Below, one piece after another: positions 11,638 through 14,623 of a DNA stretch of 14,623 nt. This DNA comes from Candidatus Mediterraneibacter colneyensis (lineage in GTDB: Bacteria > Bacillota > Clostridia > Lachnospirales > Lachnospiraceae): NCBI GenBank assembly GCA_019114745.1, contig DXEY01000118.1:1-14623 (forward strand), read 5' to 3'. A program made the translations under genes and the position numbers. The stretch's first letter is position 1; each line of letters opens with the position of its first letter. A model generated the notes under the pieces. It was not told the DNA's origin and did no database searches. It saw only the letters and a list, made by a program, of their open reading frames with translations.

Positions 11638-13677
11638 ATGAACAGAGATGCGCTGTTCTGTGATGGTACGCAGGATTATGTGATCCCTGCGGAGCCCGGA
11701 CAAAACGAAAAGATCAGACTGCGTTTCCGCACCGCGCACAATGACGTAGAAGAGGTGTGCCTTCTGACAGGAGATGTCAGCTACTCTATGTGGAAGGTAC
11801 GTTCAGGGACAGAGTTCGATGTCTATGAGATCGAATGGCAGCTTGGGGCAGAACCGTTCCATTATTCATTTGAGATCAAGAGCGGGGAACAGATCTGCTA
11901 TTATAACCGTTATGGTGTTTCCGATCACAGGGAGGATTACTACGCCTATATCATCGTGCCGGGATTTAAAACTCCGGAATGGGCGAAGGGCGCGGTCATG
12001 TACCAGATTTTCGTGGACCGGTTTTATAACGGAGATCCGTCGAACGATGTGGAGGACGGCGAATATATTTATATCGGCGCCCCGAGCAGGAAGATCAGGG
12101 ACTGGGAACAGTTCCCGGCCTCTCTGGATATCAGAAATTTTTATGGGGGAGATCTGCAGGGCGTGATGGACAAACTGGATTACCTGCAGGATCTGGGCGT
12201 GGAAGTGGTCTATTTTAATCCGCTGTTCGTATCGCCTTCCAACCATAAGTATGATATTCAGGATTATGATTATATTGACCCTCATTATGGGAGGATCGTC
12301 GCTGACGGAGGCGAGTCCGTGCCGGAGGGCGCCTGTGACAATGTAAATGCGACGAAATACCAGAAAAGAGTGGGAGATATCCGGAATCTTGAGGCGAGCA
12401 ACGAACTGTTTGCGCGTCTTGTGGGAGAAATGCACAAACGTGGGATGAGGGTGATCCTGGACGGTGTGTTCAACCACTGTGGTTCTTTCAATAAATGGCT
12501 GGACCGCGAACGGATCTATGAACAGCGCCCGGAATACCCGAAGGGCGCCTATGTGAGCGCGGACAGCCCGTATCGGAACTTCTTTCATTTCCATGATGCA
12601 AGGGAAGAGGCGTGGCCGTACAATAAGAGCTATGACGGCTGGTGGGGACATGATACGCTCCCGAAGCTTGCCTATGAGGACTCGCCCGAACTTGAGCAGT
12701 ACATTATGGACATCGGAAAGAAATGGGTGTCTCCGCCTTACAATGTGGACGGATGGCGTCTGGACGTTGCGGCTGACCTGGGCTGCAGTAATGAGTATAA
12801 CCATATGTTCTGGAAGCGTTTCCGGAAGGAGGTTAAGAAGGCAAATCCGGACGCGCTGATCCTGGCGGAGCATTATGGGGATCCTGTCGAGTGGCTCCAG
12901 GGTGATGAGTGGGACAGCGTCATGAACTATGACGCCTTTATGGAACCGCTGACGTGGTTCCTCACCGGAATGGAAAAGCACAGCGATGAACGCCGGACGG
13001 ATCTGTGGGGAAACCCGGATAACTTTGTCGGGGCAATGCGGCATTTTATGGCGAGTATGCTCACCCCATCCCTCCAGGTGGCGATGAACGAGCTGTCGAA
13101 TCATGACCACTCCAGGTTCCTGACCAGGACGAATCATATCGTCGGACGGGCGGAACATGTGGGATCGAAAGCGGCTGAGGAAGGGATCAACCATGCAGTC
13201 CTGCGGGAGGCTGTGACAGTTCAGTTTACCTGGGTCGGCGCCCCGACGATCTATTACGGGGACGAGGCCGGTCTGTGCGGATTCACGGATCCTGACAGCA
13301 GGAGGACTTATCCCTGGGGAAGAGAAGACCAGGGGCTGCTTGCATTCCATAAAGAGATGATACGGATCCATAAAGAAGAGAAACCGCTCAGGAAAGGATC
13401 AATAAAGCTTTTGCATGCAGGTTATAATGTACTGGCGTATGCAAGGTTCCAGGAAGACGAGCAGATCGTAGTCGTGCTCAATAACAGCAAGGAACTGAAA
13501 CAGGTGACAGTGCCGGTGTGGCTGTCCGGCGTGCATAAGGAAGGCAGGATGAAGCGGCTGATCTATACATATGAGGAAAGTTTTACTACAGTTCACGATG
13601 AATATATCGTACAAAATGGCGAGATCGTGCTCAATATGGGACGACATTCTGCCATTGTACTAAAACCGATTAAATAG
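11638..13677 (+). CDS. Intracellular GH13 alpha-glycosidase (neopullulanase/cyclomaltodextrinase type)
   Basis: The 679-residue protein is a glycoside hydrolase family 13 enzyme. An N-terminal beta-rich domain (about 1-115) resembles CBM34. The TIM barrel starts near MYQIFVDRFYNG at 121-132. Conserved regions are DGVFNH at 275-280, LPKL at 341-344 (the MPKL-like region V of the neopullulanase group), GWRLD with nucleophile Asp376, acid/base Glu411 in AEHYG, and NHD with Asp490. A C-terminal beta domain ends the protein. There is no signal peptide, so it probably trims imported maltodextrins or cyclodextrins, or stored glycogen, in the cytoplasm. The ATG at 11638 has AGAGGAGG (11621-11628); the longer in-frame start at 11533 lies in ftsH. 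It seems co-transcribed with ftsH. Exact substrate among GH13 activities is uncertain. Confidence 0.9.
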   Translation: MNRDALFCDGTQDYVIPAEPGQNEKIRLRFRTAHNDVEEVCLLTGDVSYSMWKVRSGTEFDVYEIEWQLGAEPFHYSFEIKSGEQICYYNRYGVSDHREDYYAYIIVPGFKTPEWAKGAVMYQIFVDRFYNGDPSNDVEDGEYIYIGAPSRKIRDWEQFPASLDIRNFYGGDLQGVMDKLDYLQDLGVEVVYFNPLFVSPSNHKYDIQDYDYIDPHYGRIVADGGESVPEGACDNVNATKYQKRVGDIRNLEASNELFARLVGEMHKRGMRVILDGVFNHCGSFNKWLDRERIYEQRPEYPKGAYVSADSPYRNFFHFHDAREEAWPYNKSYDGWWGHDTLPKLAYEDSPELEQYIMDIGKKWVSPPYNVDGWRLDVAADLGCSNEYNHMFWKRFRKEVKKANPDALILAEHYGDPVEWLQGDEWDSVMNYDAFMEPLTWFLTGMEKHSDERRTDLWGNPDNFVGAMRHFMASMLTPSLQVAMNELSNHDHSRFLTRTNHIVGRAEHVGSKAAEEGINHAVLREAVTVQFTWVGAPTIYYGDEAGLCGFTDPDSRRTYPWGREDQGLLAFHKEMIRIHKEEKPLRKGSIKLLHAGYNVLAYARFQEDEQIVVVLNNSKELKQVTVPVWLSGVHKEGRMKRLIYTYEESFTTVHDEYIVQNGEIVLNMGRHSAIVLKPIK

Positions 13678-13696
13678 CCGGCGGGCATGTGATACG

Positions 13697-13743
13697 GAGG
13701 ACAAAGGGGTCCGGGGAAAATACCGGGCGCTTTTGTCCTCTTT
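13697..13743 (+). terminator. Intrinsic terminator after the GH13 gene
   Basis: GAGGACAAA (13697-13705) pairs perfectly with TTTGTCCTC (13732-13740), and an inner CCGG/CCGG pair (13711-13714 with 13723-13726) extends the stem across an internal loop. TTT follows. It lies 20 bases after the stop and closes the tilS-hpt-ftsH-GH13 unit. The T-tail is short. Confidence 0.65.
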
Positions 13744-13790
13744 GAGCGCCTGCCGGAACAGGAAATCATTGAGAGAAAGGAATAGGTTAA

Positions 13791-14623
13791 ATGACGAAAA
13801 AAATAGCAGTGATCAACGACCTGTCGGGATTTGGAAGATGCTCACTGACGGCTGCCATCCCGGTCATTGCCGCCATGGGATCGCAGCCCTGTCCGCTGCC
13901 GACGGCGATTCTGAGCGCACAGACAGGATTTCCAGACTATTATTATGACGACTATACAGATAAGATGGAACTGATCTACCACGAATGGAAAAAGATGGAC
14001 GTGCATTTTGACGGCATTTATATCGGTTTTATGTCAGGAGAACACCAGATAAAGAAAGTGTGTGAATTTCTGGATCTGTTCCATGGGAAGGGGACATTTC
14101 TGCTGGTGGATCCTATTATGGGGGATAATGGGGAACGGTTCCCCTTTATCACTTCTGAGATGCAGGCGGAATTGAAAGCGCTTGCGGCGAGGGCGGATAT
14201 CATCACTCCAAACCTTACGGAACTCTGCCTGCTGACCGGAACAGACTACCACATGATAAAAGCCATGACAAAAGAACAGCATCTGCTGACCGTGGCAGAA
14301 CAGATGGCGAAAAACATGATCTCTGCCGGAACGAAGGAAGTGGTTGTGACCGGCATCCGCTATCGGGAAGAAAACGGGGGAAGAGAGATGGTTGCAAATC
14401 TTGTGGTGACCGGAAAGAAAGTTTTTTCCTCCGCCCGGCCCTTTGCCGGGGAAAGCTATTCCGGAACAGGCGACCTGTTTGCGTCCGTGATCGCAGGGGG
14501 AAAGGCGAGAGGGGATAAGCTCATTGATGCCGTGGAACTGGCGGGAACGATGATCGGGAAAGCGGCGGCAGACTCTGTGAAGGATAAAGTACCAAGGAAT
14601 GAGGGCGTGGACTACGAGAAATA
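13791..14623 (+). CDS. pdxY: Pyridoxal/pyridoxamine kinase (3' end outside window)
   Basis: The gene is open to the window edge: 277 codons plus two bases, probably only a few residues short of the family's length. The product is a ribokinase-superfamily vitamin B6 kinase, which phosphorylates pyridoxal, pyridoxamine or pyridoxine with ATP for PLP salvage. It starts MTKKIAVINDLSGFGRCSLT, where the early Ser/Gly loop binds substrate. It has VDPIMGDNG near 104-112, the TPNLTEL segment that helps hold ATP, and the catalytic anion-hole motif GTGD at 225-228 (Asp228 as base). PdxY-like and PdxK-like kinases cannot be told apart with certainty here. The ATG at 13791 follows AAAGGAA at about 13776-13782. 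It sits behind a terminator; no convincing promoter was found in the 50 bases after it. Confidence 0.9.
   Translation, partial: MTKKIAVINDLSGFGRCSLTAAIPVIAAMGSQPCPLPTAILSAQTGFPDYYYDDYTDKMELIYHEWKKMDVHFDGIYIGFMSGEHQIKKVCEFLDLFHGKGTFLLVDPIMGDNGERFPFITSEMQAELKALAARADIITPNLTELCLLTGTDYHMIKAMTKEQHLLTVAEQMAKNMISAGTKEVVVTGIRYREENGGREMVANLVVTGKKVFSSARPFAGESYSGTGDLFASVIAGGKARGDKLIDAVELAGTMIGKAAADSVKDKVPRNEGVDYEK

Noticed and set aside
11866..13371. A 501-codon open frame on the minus strand opposite the GH13 gene
   Set aside because: It mirrors a clear GH13 enzyme, has no recognisable domain, and its length follows from the G/C-biased third positions of the real gene.
13733..13948. A 71-codon plus-strand open frame between the GH13 gene and the B6 kinase
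   Set aside because: Most of it overlaps the start of the kinase gene in another frame, and the translation has no recognisable features.

Overview
The window looks like the chromosome of a spore-forming clostridium, most likely Lachnospiraceae (Clostridium cluster XIVa). This rests on the mix of housekeeping and sporulation genes, moderate G+C with many gcg/ctg/cgg codons, and the local gene order. All recognisable genes lie on the + strand. No rRNA, tRNA, CRISPR array, insertion sequence, integrase or phage gene was seen, and no gap between genes exceeds about 175 bases.

Layout. (1) 1-1558: the C-terminal tail of a YhaN/SMC-like ATPase, then the tRNA CCA-adding enzyme. (2) 1624-4431: a CotS-like spore-coat kinase-fold protein with its own sporulation-type promoter, then an alpha-phosphoglucomutase. 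(3) 4604-7784: a block resembling the Bacillus subtilis yabO-yabP-yabQ-divIC-spoIIE order, preceded by the HU gene: hup, rqcP(yabO), yabP, yabQ, divIC, spoIIE. (4) 7826-13677: tilS-hpt-ftsH with tight or overlapping junctions, followed four bases later by an intracellular GH13 neopullulanase-type enzyme and a terminator. (5) 13791-end: a pyridoxal/pyridoxamine kinase cut by the window edge a few residues before its expected end.

The genes join translation and quality control (cca, tilS, rqcP, ftsH), the nucleoid (hup), septum formation (divIC), spore development (cotS-like, yabP, yabQ, spoIIE), purine salvage (hpt) and alpha-glucan/glucose-phosphate metabolism (phosphoglucomutase, GH13). Although packed on one strand, the block appears cut into short transcription units. 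By eye there are vegetative (sigma-A-like) promoters before pgm, hup, rqcP, divIC (inside yabQ) and tilS, mother-cell sigma-E/K-like promoters before cotS and yabP, and terminators after hup, divIC and the GH13 gene.

The points most worth a second look are a SpoIIE phosphatase that lacks the whole N-terminal membrane domain but keeps every metal-binding aspartate; a tilS promoter placed so that transcription should start on the A of the start codon, with no Shine-Dalgarno; a hairpin at the extreme 5' end of the predicted hup mRNA; a vegetative promoter for divIC nested inside a sporulation gene; and the GH13 enzyme attached to the ftsH operon. I do not see a wholly new multi-gene system: most of this is conserved core genome with unusual details.
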